A stretch of DNA of 64,000 nt, taken from the NCBI RefSeq assembly GCF_000720115.1, contig NZ_JOIR01000002.1, forward strand, positions 186,001 to 250,000, in the 5' to 3' direction. Source of the stretch: Streptomyces sp. NRRL F-2580. Its GTDB lineage: Bacteria; Actinomycetota; Actinomycetes; Streptomycetales; Streptomycetaceae. A program made the position numbers and the translations under genes. The notes under the pieces were generated by a model. It had not been told where the DNA came from, did no database searches, and saw only the letters and a program-made list of their open reading frames with translations. Each line of letters starts with the position of its first letter. Position 1 is the first letter of the stretch. Shown here piece by piece: positions 40,954-49,304 of the stretch.

Positions 40954-43370
40954 CGGACACCACGCCTTGGCGGCCCGCCTCCGGCCCCCCGGCCGGGGCG
41001 GGCCACGCCCGTGTCCCGGGTGCCCCGGACCTGCGTCCCCCGCGGCCGGTCCCCGGCTCCACCGGCCACGCGGCCGGACGCCAGGCCGGGCAGGATCCGG
41101 CCGGTACTCCGGGCCCTTCGGCCCCCGACGTCGCGGCGGGGCCCGTGCCGGGCGGCGAGCCGGCCGTGCGGGAGGGCCTGTTCGGATCCGCCGGCCACGC
41201 CCGGAACGTCCCCGTGCCCGGGTCACCCGGCGCCGGAGCGGACCCGGCCGCCCCCGGTTCCGCCGTCGGGGGGCCGGGCCCGGGCGGCCACGGGGCGGCG
41301 CCCCGTCCGGCCACCGCGGCAGATCCGGCCGTGCCCGTTCCGGCGGCCCCGCGGCTCGTCGCCGGAGGCCGTCCGGGCCCGGGCGGCGCCGTGCCGGTTC
41401 CGGCGGACCCGGGCTTCGTCGCCGGGGGCCTGCCGGGCGGTGAGCCGGCCGTGCGGCAGCCCGTGTTCGGCTCCGCCGGCCGTCAGGGCGGGTCCTCGGG
41501 ACGACGCGGCGTACGGGTGGCCGCGCGCGCCGCGGGCGCGCCGGCCGACGCGCCCGAAGCCCCGGCGCCGGCGGCCGGCCGCCCCGGCCACGTCCGTCGC
41601 GTGGGCGAGCCCTCCGTACCCGCCGCCCCCGGCGGGGCCCCGGCGGCGCCCACCGGGGGCCGGTTCGGCAGGGCCCGCGGCGCCGGCGGGACCTCCGCCC
41701 CCGGCGCCCCCGGCGGCAGCCGGACGGCCGGGTCCGCCGAGCTCCCCGACCCCGCCACCCCCGGCGGGAGCCCGCCGCTCGGTAGGTTCCTGGCGAAGGC
41801 CGCCGCGGTCACCGCGGGCCTGACCGCCGCCGGCGCGGTGTTCGGGCTCGTGCGCGACCAGGCCATCGCGCACCTCTTCGGCGCCGGGCACGACAGCGAC
41901 GCCTTCCTGATCGCCTGGACCGTGCCCGAGATGGCCTCGACGCTGCTCATCGAGGACGCCATGGCGCTGCTGATGGTGCCCGCGTTCAGCCACGCCCTGG
42001 CCCGCCGGGCCGCCAGCCGGGCGGGCCTCACCCGCAAGGAGGCCCGCGCCCAGGACCCCGTACGGCTGCTCGTGGCGGCCACCCTGCCCCGGCTCGCCGT
42101 GTTCGTGGCCGCCGTCGCCTCCCTGCTCATCGTGGCCGCGCCGGCGGTCGTCGCCGTGCTCGCGCCCGGCCTGCCCGACCCCGAACTGGCCGTCCAGTGC
42201 ACCCGGATGACGGCCCTGACCGTCATCTCCTTCGGCATCGCCGGATACTTCAGCGCTGCGCTGCGGGCCCACCGCTCCTTCGTGCCGCCCGCCGCGATCT
42301 ACGTCTCCTACAACGTCGGGATCATCGGCACCATGGTCGCCCTGAACGCCCTGTGGGGCGTGCGGGCGGCCGCCGCGGGCGTCGCCGTCGGCGGGCTGCT
42401 GATGGTCCTCATCCAGCTGCCCGCCTTCATCCGCAACGTGGGCTTCGGCCCGCCCCGCGCCAAGAGGGCCCCGCGCAGCCAGCGCGACCGCGACCGCCCC
42501 ACCCTCATCGCCTTCGGGGTGATCGCCCCGGTGATCTTCTTCGCCGTCTTCCGGCAGTCGCAGGTGCTCGTCGAGCGGTTCCTGGCCGCCTCGCTCCCGC
42601 CCGGGGCGATCTCGCACCTCAACTACGCGCAGAAGGTCGCGCAGATGCCGATGGTGCTCTCCCTGATGATCTGCACCGTCACCTTCCCCGTCGTCGCCCA
42701 GGCCATGGCCGGCGGGGAGCTGGAGAAGGCCCGGCGCCGCGTGGAGCAGGACCTCGCGCTGGCCTCGCTCGCCGTCCTCATGGGCACCGCCCTCGTCATC
42801 GGCTACGCGCCCCAGATCATCCAGGTCCTCTTCGAACGCGGCGCCTTCACCCATCAGGACACCCTCGCCACCGCCTCCGTCATGCGCGTCTACGGAGCCG
42901 GACTCCTCGGCCACTGCCTCGTCGGGGCACTGTCCCGGCCCTTCTTCTCGACCGCCCGGCCCACCTGGTTCCCGGCGTTCGCGATGGGCGCCGGACTGCT
43001 CGTCAACATCGTGGCCGGAGCCTTCGCCGTCGGCTGGTGGGGCACCTACGGGATCGCCGCCGCCAACGCCGCCGGCATCTCCACCACCGCCGCCCTGCTG
43101 CTCACCGGGCTCGGCTCGCGGATCATCGCCATCCAGGTCCGCCGGGTCGCCGTCAGCATCGGACGGCTCGCCGTCGCCGCCGTCGCCGCCTGCGCCACCG
43201 GCTGGATCGCCGGGCCGAAGATCCCCGACCCGATGCTCAGTGCCGCCCTCGGCTGCCTGCTGGTCCCGGCCATGTTCGGAGCCACCGGCATGGCCATACG
43301 CGCCCTCGAAGTCACCGCCCTGCCCGGTCAGATCTCCCAGTTCACGCAGAGGTTCCGCAATGTCCGCTGA
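40950..43370 (+). CDS. MurJ/Wzx-type lipid flippase with long disordered N-terminus
   Basis: This 806-residue protein has about 270 N-terminal residues of Pro, Gly, Ala and Arg with little predicted order. A complete MurJ (MviN) domain of about 14 TMs follows, starting FGLVRDQAIAHLFGAGHDSDAF. Family members flip lipid II or other undecaprenyl-linked glycans. In this operon it should export the EPS repeat unit. Lengths of 500-550 residues are usual, so the extension is the odd feature; several Streptomyces MurJ proteins do carry long cytoplasmic tails. The GTG overlaps the polymerase stop. Confidence 0.85.
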   Translation: MTDTTPWRPASGPPAGAGHARVPGAPDLRPPRPVPGSTGHAAGRQAGQDPAGTPGPSAPDVAAGPVPGGEPAVREGLFGSAGHARNVPVPGSPGAGADPAAPGSAVGGPGPGGHGAAPRPATAADPAVPVPAAPRLVAGGRPGPGGAVPVPADPGFVAGGLPGGEPAVRQPVFGSAGRQGGSSGRRGVRVAARAAGAPADAPEAPAPAAGRPGHVRRVGEPSVPAAPGGAPAAPTGGRFGRARGAGGTSAPGAPGGSRTAGSAELPDPATPGGSPPLGRFLAKAAAVTAGLTAAGAVFGLVRDQAIAHLFGAGHDSDAFLIAWTVPEMASTLLIEDAMALLMVPAFSHALARRAASRAGLTRKEARAQDPVRLLVAATLPRLAVFVAAVASLLIVAAPAVVAVLAPGLPDPELAVQCTRMTALTVISFGIAGYFSAALRAHRSFVPPAAIYVSYNVGIIGTMVALNALWGVRAAAAGVAVGGLLMVLIQLPAFIRNVGFGPPRAKRAPRSQRDRDRPTLIAFGVIAPVIFFAVFRQSQVLVERFLAASLPPGAISHLNYAQKVAQMPMVLSLMICTVTFPVVAQAMAGGELEKARRRVEQDLALASLAVLMGTALVIGYAPQIIQVLFERGAFTHQDTLATASVMRVYGAGLLGHCLVGALSRPFFSTARPTWFPAFAMGAGLLVNIVAGAFAVGWWGTYGIAAANAAGISTTAALLLTGLGSRIIAIQVRRVAVSIGRLAVAAVAACATGWIAGPKIPDPMLSAALGCLLVPAMFGATGMAIRALEVTALPGQISQFTQRFRNVR

Positions 43371-44139
43371 CACCGACACGGCCCCCGCCGCCGTGCTGGT
43401 CCCCGCCCGCCGGACCGCTTCGCCGTGGGTCCTGATGTACCACTCGGTCGCCGAGTTCACCGACCCCGCCGAGGATCCGTACGGCATCACCGTCACCCCG
43501 CAGACGCTGGAGGCCCAGCTGCTGTGGCTGGACTCCCGCGGCCTGCGCGGGGTCTCGGTCGGCGAACTCCTCCGGGCCCGCGCGGCCGGCCGCGGCGCCG
43601 GGCTGGTCGGGCTGACCTTCGACGACGGTTACACCGACTTCCTCACGCACGCGCTGCCGCTGCTGCGACGCCACGAGTTCACCTCCACCCTCTTCGTGCT
43701 GCCCGGACGGCTCGGTGTGGACAACGTGTGGGACCCGCTGGGCCCGCGCAAGTCGCTGCTCACCGCCGAGGGCATCCGCGAAGTCGCCGACTCCGGACAG
43801 GAGATCGGCTCGCACGGCCTGCTCCACCAGGACCTCACCGCGGCCCCCGACGACGTCCTCCAGCAGGAGCTCCGCGGCAGCCGCGACCTGCTGCGCGAGC
43901 TGACCGGAACCCTGCCCGAGGGGTTCTGCTACCCGTACGGGCACCTCGACGTCCGGGTCGTCGACGCCACCCGCGCCGCCGGCTACGCGTACGCCTGCGC
44001 CATCGACCCCGGCCGGCTCGCCGGCCCGCACGCCCTGCCCCGCACCCACGTCAGCCAGGCCGACGGCGGCGCCCGGCTGCGGATCAAGCAGCTGCGCCAC
44101 CAGGCGCAGGAGCTGCGTCGCCGGGCGGTGCGCCGGTGA
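43360..44139 (+). CDS. Polysaccharide deacetylase (NodB homology domain)
   Basis: This 259-residue protein has the NodB motifs: MYHSV near residue 26, the catalytic/metal pair Asp88-Asp89 in LTFDDGYTD, the metal histidines in SHGLLHQDL, and CYPYGHLD (motif 3). It would remove N-acetyl groups from a glycan. No signal peptide is seen, so it may act on cytoplasmic lipid-linked intermediates. The start overlaps the flippase gene by 11 bp. Deacetylation would give a positively charged, surface-adherent polymer. Confidence 0.88.
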   Translation: MSADTDTAPAAVLVPARRTASPWVLMYHSVAEFTDPAEDPYGITVTPQTLEAQLLWLDSRGLRGVSVGELLRARAAGRGAGLVGLTFDDGYTDFLTHALPLLRRHEFTSTLFVLPGRLGVDNVWDPLGPRKSLLTAEGIREVADSGQEIGSHGLLHQDLTAAPDDVLQQELRGSRDLLRELTGTLPEGFCYPYGHLDVRVVDATRAAGYAYACAIDPGRLAGPHALPRTHVSQADGGARLRIKQLRHQAQELRRRAVRR

Positions 44140-45497
44140 AGGCCCTGCACATCATCACCGGCCTCGGGGTCGGCGGCGCCGAGCAACAACTGCGCCTGCT
44201 GCTGCGGCACATGCCGATGCAGTGCGACGTGCTGACGCTGACCAACCCCGGGCCGGTGGCCGAAGGGCTGCGCGCCGACGGGGTCCGGGTCGTGCACCTG
44301 GGGATGCGGGGCAACCGGGACCTGGGGGCGCTGCCGCGGCTGGTGCGGTTCATCCGGCGCGGCGAGTACGACCTCGTGCACACCCACCTGTACCGGGCCT
44401 GCGTGTACGGGCGCCTCGCGGCCCGGCTCGCGGGCGCCCGGGCGACCGTGGCCACCGAACACTCCCTCGGCGAGGGCGAGATCGAGGGCCGGCCGCTGTC
44501 CGGCGGGGTACGGGCCCTGTACCTGGCCTCGGAACGCCTCGGCGCGGCGACCGTGGCCGTGTCCGACACCGTCGCCGCCCGGCTGGAGGGGTGGGGGGTG
44601 CCGGCCGCGCGGGTGCACGTCGTCCCGAACGGGATCGAGGCCGTCCGCTTCCGCTTCGAGGAGGGCGTCCGGCGCTCCACCCGGGCCCGGACCGGCCTGC
44701 CCGAACGCGCCTTCGTCGTCGGCGGCGTCGGGCGGCTGGTCCCGGGCAAGCGGTTCGACGTCCTGGTGCGGGCCGTGGCCGCGCTGCCGGGAGCGCACCT
44801 GCTGCTGGCCGGGGACGGGCCGGAGCGGGCGGGGCTGCGCCGGCTGGCCGCCGAGCTCGGCGCGCAGAGCCGGATCCACCTGCTGGGGGAGCGGGACCCG
44901 CTGGGCGACAGCGCGGACGGCCGCACCCCGGGCATCCCGGCGCTGCTGGCAGCCATGGACGTCTTCGTCTCCCCGTCGCGGGAGGAGGCCTTCGGGCTCG
45001 CGGTCGTGGAGGCGCTGGCCGCCGGACTCCCCGTCCTGCACGTGACCTGCCCGGCCATCGACGACCTGCCCGCCGCCCAGGCCCCCGGGGCCCGCCGCAT
45101 CGGTACCGGCACGGAAGAACTGGTCGCGGCGCTGCGCGGGCACATGGAGGCGGGAGCGCGCCGGCTGCCCCCGCCGCCGGTGGTCCGCCGCTACGACATC
45201 GCCCGCAGCGCGCGGCAGCTGCTGGACGTGTACGACCTCGCCCTCTCGGCCGCGCCGGGCACCGCCGGAGCCGCCCGGAGTCCGGGCGCTCAGGGCGCGC
45301 AGCCCGCTCCGGGCGCTCCGGGCCCGTCGAGTCCGCCGGGCCCCGCCGGCCGGGACCCGGCGCTGCCGGAACCGTCGGTCCCGGGCGCCGCCGGGCCCGG
45401 GCGGGTGCCCGGCGCCGGGGCCGCCACCGGAACCGTCGTCGGTGCCCGGCGCGAGCCGGCGGGCCCCGGACCGGCGGAACCGACCGGAACCGGCTGA
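44136..45497 (+). CDS. Glycosyltransferase family 4
   Basis: This 453-residue GT-B enzyme has LHIITGLGVGGAEQQL at the N-terminus, VPNGIEAVRF in the middle and the donor-binding SPSREEAFGLAVVEALAAG. The last 90 residues are Pro/Gly/Ala-rich and probably disordered. It should add a further sugar to the EPS repeat. The GTG start overlaps the deacetylase stop. Confidence 0.87.
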   Translation: MKALHIITGLGVGGAEQQLRLLLRHMPMQCDVLTLTNPGPVAEGLRADGVRVVHLGMRGNRDLGALPRLVRFIRRGEYDLVHTHLYRACVYGRLAARLAGARATVATEHSLGEGEIEGRPLSGGVRALYLASERLGAATVAVSDTVAARLEGWGVPAARVHVVPNGIEAVRFRFEEGVRRSTRARTGLPERAFVVGGVGRLVPGKRFDVLVRAVAALPGAHLLLAGDGPERAGLRRLAAELGAQSRIHLLGERDPLGDSADGRTPGIPALLAAMDVFVSPSREEAFGLAVVEALAAGLPVLHVTCPAIDDLPAAQAPGARRIGTGTEELVAALRGHMEAGARRLPPPPVVRRYDIARSARQLLDVYDLALSAAPGTAGAARSPGAQGAQPAPGAPGPSSPPGPAGRDPALPEPSVPGAAGPGRVPGAGAATGTVVGARREPAGPGPAEPTGTG

Positions 45498-45544
45498 ACC
45501 GTCCCCTCCCCGAACCACCCTCCACCCAGGAAGCGAGCACGCTC

Positions 45545-46369
45545 ATGGCCGATACGACCGATCAGAAGAAGTCCGACAAGAAGCCCGAGCACAAGTCGGA
45601 GCAGAAGGCCGAGAGGAAGACCGCCGAGCGGAAGCCGGACCACCGCTCCGAGCGGAAGTCGCGGCGGCGGCTGCCGAAGCCCCCCGCCTGGTGGCCGCTG
45701 CCCGTGTGCGCCGTGCTGGGGCTGGCCGCGGGCGGGGCGTACGGGGTGCTTAAGGCCCCCGAGTACGCCGCCACCAGCTATGTCGTCGCCGTGCCCGACG
45801 AGACCACCGAGCCGGCCACCGCCCTCGGCTTCGCGCAGGCGTACGCCCGGATCGCCACCAGCAGTTCCACCCTCGGCTACGCCCAGCCCCGAGCGGGCAT
45901 CACCGCCCGTCAGCTGCGGACCCAGGTGCGGGCCGAGACCTCGCCCGAGTCCCCGATGATCGCCATCACGGGCACCTCGAAGAGCCCGTCCGAGGCCGCC
46001 GACATCGCGAACGCGGTGGCCGACGCCCTGTCGCTCAGCAGCAACCAGGCCGCCAAGAACACCGGGGTCCAGCTGCTCCTCTTCAACCAGGCCGTGGCTC
46101 CGACCGAGCCCGCCTCCCCGTCCGCCGCCATCAGCGGCGCCGTCGGGATGTGCGCCGGCGGGCTGCTCGGCGGGCTGTGGCTGCTCGCCCGCCCGGGCCG
46201 GGCGCGGCGCTCCGAGGAGCCCGGGGACGGGCCCGCGGTCCAGGCCCCGGCCCGGGCCGTGGCCGCGGCGCTGGCCGAGCCCGCGGTGGCGTCCCCGGTC
46301 GAGGAGTACGCCTCACTCCCCGCCCAGGGTGAGCCCACCTCGGCCAAGGAGAAGGAGTCCGTGCGATGA
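45545..46369 (+). CDS. Wzz/YveK-like chain-length determinant protein
   Basis: This 274-residue protein has a highly charged Lys/Glu N-terminus (residues 1-45) and two TM helices (about 52-70 and 195-215). The extracytoplasmic domain between them contains the ITGTSKSPSEAADIANAVADAL pattern common to polysaccharide copolymerases. It lacks a kinase domain, so it resembles Gram-positive YveK/CapA partners without an adjacent tyrosine kinase. It should set chain length for the Wzy-type polymerase. The ATG follows AGGAAG. Confidence 0.75.
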   Translation: MADTTDQKKSDKKPEHKSEQKAERKTAERKPDHRSERKSRRRLPKPPAWWPLPVCAVLGLAAGGAYGVLKAPEYAATSYVVAVPDETTEPATALGFAQAYARIATSSSTLGYAQPRAGITARQLRTQVRAETSPESPMIAITGTSKSPSEAADIANAVADALSLSSNQAAKNTGVQLLLFNQAVAPTEPASPSAAISGAVGMCAGGLLGGLWLLARPGRARRSEEPGDGPAVQAPARAVAAALAEPAVASPVEEYASLPAQGEPTSAKEKESVR

Positions 46370-47508
46370 GTCCGGGCTCCGCCGGGGCCCTGTCGGTGAC
46401 GCTGTGCCGCGACCCCCGGCAGTTCGCCGCGCTGGAGGAGCCGTGGAACCGGCTCTTCCGCGGCTGTCCCACCGCCACCCCCTTCCAGAGCCACGCCTGG
46501 CTGCACTCCTGGTGGCTGTCGTACGGGAAGGACGGCCGGCTCCGGATCGTCCTCGTCCGGCGCGGCGAGGAACTGGTCGGCGCGGCCGCACTGATGCTCG
46601 TCCACCGGCCGATGCCGCTGCTGGTGCCGCTCGGCGGCCCCATCACCGACTACTTCGACGTGCTCGTAGCCGCGGAGCACGCCGAGCAGGTCGTCCCGGC
46701 GCTGGCCCACGGGCTGCACCGGGCCGGCCGCCGGGCCGTCGTCGACCTGCGGGAGGTGCGTCCCGGTGCGGCCGCCGAGGAGCTGTACCGGCAGTGGCCC
46801 GGGGTCCGCGCCCGGCTCGCCGACTCCACGTGCATGGAACTGCCCACGCTGCCCTTCGACGAGCTGGTCAAACGCATGCCGGCCTCCGGCGCCCAGCGGG
46901 TGCGGGCCAAGCTGCGCAAGACCGACGCGGCCGGGATCGAGGAGCACGAGGTCACCGAGCAGGAAGTGCCGCGTGCCGTACGGACCCTGCTGCGGCTGCA
47001 CGAGAAGCAGTGGCGCGGCCGCGGGGTGACCCCCGAACACCTGAGGCCCCGCTTCGCCGAGCACCTGACCCGGGCCACTCGGCGGATGGTGCGGGCGGGG
47101 GAGGGCCGGCTGACGGAGTTCCGGCTGGACGGGAAGGTGGTGGCGGCCAACGTCACGCTGCTGTCGGCCGGACTCAGCGGCGGCTACCTCTACGGGGCCG
47201 ACCCGGACCTGCGGACCCGGAAGGTGGACGTGGCGACGCTGCTGCTGCGCTACGAGGCCGGGCGGGCCCTCGCCGAGGGCAGGCCGGTGGTGAGCTTCCT
47301 GCGCGGCAACGAGCCGTACAAGAACCACTGGCGGCCCGAGACGGTCGTGAACCAGCGGTTCCTGCTGGCCACCAGCGCGCTCGCGCCCCTGCTGCGGCTG
47401 CACGAGTCGCAGCTGACGGGGCGCGAGCGGGCGGTGGACGCGCTGAGGGAGGCGTTGCCGGCCGCCAGGGACTGGCGGGCGCGGCTCAACGAACTGCGGG
47501 TGCGATGA
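46366..47508 (+). CDS. CelD/FemAB-like GNAT acyltransferase
   Basis: This 380-residue protein has the duplicated GNAT fold of the CelD/BcsL (acetyltransferase_6) family: TPFQSHAWLHSWW near residue 40, a central VRAKLRKT and a C-terminal SFLRGNEPYKNHW. Members acylate polysaccharides or transfer aminoacyl groups. In an EPS operon it probably decorates the polymer or repeat unit. It overlaps the chain-length gene (ATGA). Its stop lies 5 bp from the convergent stop of the secreted hydrolase gene. Confidence 0.8.
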   Translation: MSPGSAGALSVTLCRDPRQFAALEEPWNRLFRGCPTATPFQSHAWLHSWWLSYGKDGRLRIVLVRRGEELVGAAALMLVHRPMPLLVPLGGPITDYFDVLVAAEHAEQVVPALAHGLHRAGRRAVVDLREVRPGAAAEELYRQWPGVRARLADSTCMELPTLPFDELVKRMPASGAQRVRAKLRKTDAAGIEEHEVTEQEVPRAVRTLLRLHEKQWRGRGVTPEHLRPRFAEHLTRATRRMVRAGEGRLTEFRLDGKVVAANVTLLSAGLSGGYLYGADPDLRTRKVDVATLLLRYEAGRALAEGRPVVSFLRGNEPYKNHWRPETVVNQRFLLATSALAPLLRLHESQLTGRERAVDALREALPAARDWRARLNELRVR

Positions 47509-47513
47509 CCCGT

Positions 47514-49154
47514 CTAGAAGGGCCAGAAGCCGAAGTCCTTGCCCCAGTCGAAGGTGATGCAGACCGACTGCTTGCCGACCAGCTTGGAGAGCCACTCGCC
47601 GAAGTTGAGCGGCACGCACCACTGCGAGCTGTTGACCGGCGGCCGCTGCGGCTGCGGCAGGGGCTTCGGCGGCATGGGGTCGGGCTTCGGCACGGCGGGC
47701 GTGGGCACGACGGGCGGGACCGAGGGCGAGGGCGACTGGCCCGGGACCTCGGGCGACGGCTTGGGCACCTCGGGTGTCGGGACGAGCGGGCTGGGCGTGA
47801 CCGGCAGCGGGACCTCGGGCTTCGGGGTGACGGGTGCCGGGACGTCGGGGCTCGGGCTGACGGGCGCCGGGACCTCCGGGCTCGGGGTGACCGGCGTGGG
47901 GACGAGCGGGCTCGGGGTCACCGGGCTCGGCGTCACGGGGCCGGGGGCCACGGGCGAGGGCTTGGGGACCTGGGGCGTCGGGACCTGGGGCGTCGGGATG
48001 TCGGGAGTGGGGACCGAGGGCGTGGGGATCTGCGGGGTCGGGCTCTGGGGCGTCGGGATCTGGGGCGTCGGGACCGACGGCGTGGGCACGACCGGCGTGG
48101 GCACCACGGGGGTCGGGACCACCGGGGTCGGGATCACGGGCGTGGGCACCACCGGGGTCGGGATCACCGGGCCGGGCCGCTCGGGCGTCAGCGCGTCGCG
48201 GAAGACCTTCGCGGACTCCGGGTTCTGCTTGCACTGCCACACGCCGTGCGGGCAGTAGTCGGTGATGGTGTGGTAGAGCGGCTTGTGCTGCTCGATCCAC
48301 TTCAGCATGCGGCGTACGTACTCCGGATTGTCCCCGCGGCGGAAGAGCCCCCACTCCGGGTACGAGATCTCCTTGCCGTGTTCCTTCGCGAAGTCGACGT
48401 GCTTCTGGAGCCCGTACGGCTGGGTGATCTGGTCGTCGAAGGTCCTGCCGGGGGCCTGGTCGTACGAATCCATGCCGATGATGTCGACCACGTCGTCGCC
48501 CGGGTAGCACTTCGTCCAGCCGATGTTGTCCGTACCCCGGTTCGGGGCGAAGTCGAACTTGAACTCCGCTCCGGGCACCGCGCGCATCGTGGTGACGATG
48601 CGCTTCCAGTACGCCTTCCAGTTCTCCGGGTCGGGCGCGCAGCGGTGGGTGTAGGTGGCGCCGTTCATCTCCCAGCCGAGCACGATGACCGTGTCCGGAA
48701 CGCCCAGCGCCACCAGCCGCTTGGCGAGCCGGCGGAAGTGCCGGTCGTAGTCCCCGTCGGCGCCCGCCCTGATCAGCCGGGCCACCTCGTAGTCGGGCAC
48801 GCCGCCCTCGTTCCGTTCCTGCATGGGCACGTTGAGGACGAACATCCGGTCGTCCTCGGCCTGGCGCCATTCGGCCCAGTCCTCCAGGAACGAGACCCGG
48901 CCCTCGATGCCGGCCCACTGGTCACCGGGGAGATAGGTGTGTCCGACCCGGATCTCCCTGCCGCCCAGCCAGTTCGACAGGTGCGGGATCCGGGCCACTC
49001 CCGGCGGCCCGAAGTCGAGGTAGGCGCCCATGGCGATGTCGGAGCCCTCGGACCGGTTCTCACCGGGAGCCGCGAGCGCGGCCCCGGTGGCGAGCAGTCC
49101 GGCCGTGACCGTACCGATGCAGGTGCTCGCCAGTCGGCGGCGTGGTCTGGGCAT
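47514..49154 (-). CDS. Secreted GH26-like glycoside hydrolase with long proline-repeat stalk
   Basis: This 546-residue secreted protein has a Sec signal (cut near ALAAPGE). Its catalytic domain (residues 40-325) resembles GH26 endo-glycanases, with the acid/base Glu162 in GWEMNG and the nucleophile candidate Glu267 in YPEWG. Residues 330-500 are PTPxVP-type repeats (DNA 47640-48180), which form a stiff stalk. A conserved-looking 35-residue tail has two cysteines and an aromatic end (DWGKDFGFWPF). It is transcribed against the EPS genes and may trim or release the polymer. GGGAG precedes the ATG. Confidence 0.83.
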   Translation of the reverse strand: MPRPRRRLASTCIGTVTAGLLATGAALAAPGENRSEGSDIAMGAYLDFGPPGVARIPHLSNWLGGREIRVGHTYLPGDQWAGIEGRVSFLEDWAEWRQAEDDRMFVLNVPMQERNEGGVPDYEVARLIRAGADGDYDRHFRRLAKRLVALGVPDTVIVLGWEMNGATYTHRCAPDPENWKAYWKRIVTTMRAVPGAEFKFDFAPNRGTDNIGWTKCYPGDDVVDIIGMDSYDQAPGRTFDDQITQPYGLQKHVDFAKEHGKEISYPEWGLFRRGDNPEYVRRMLKWIEQHKPLYHTITDYCPHGVWQCKQNPESAKVFRDALTPERPGPVIPTPVVPTPVIPTPVVPTPVVPTPVVPTPSVPTPQIPTPQSPTPQIPTPSVPTPDIPTPQVPTPQVPKPSPVAPGPVTPSPVTPSPLVPTPVTPSPEVPAPVSPSPDVPAPVTPKPEVPLPVTPSPLVPTPEVPKPSPEVPGQSPSPSVPPVVPTPAVPKPDPMPPKPLPQPQRPPVNSSQWCVPLNFGEWLSKLVGKQSVCITFDWGKDFGFWPF

Positions 49155-49304
49155 GGCGTCTCCCGAGCTTTCCTGAATCGGTGTGCTTACGAAAGACGTT
49201 AGGCATCAGATCTGACGAATGGCCTGTTCGGTGACTGCCGCGTAGGCCATTAGCAGGTGCACACCACCCCCGCTTGGTCCGACTAGGTGAAAGACACCGT
49301 TGCC

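Noticed and set aside
47640-48180. Regular repeats considered as a CRISPR array
   Set aside because: The repeat is imperfect, in frame and encodes PTPxVP units of the secreted hydrolase; there are no uniform spacers or cas genes.
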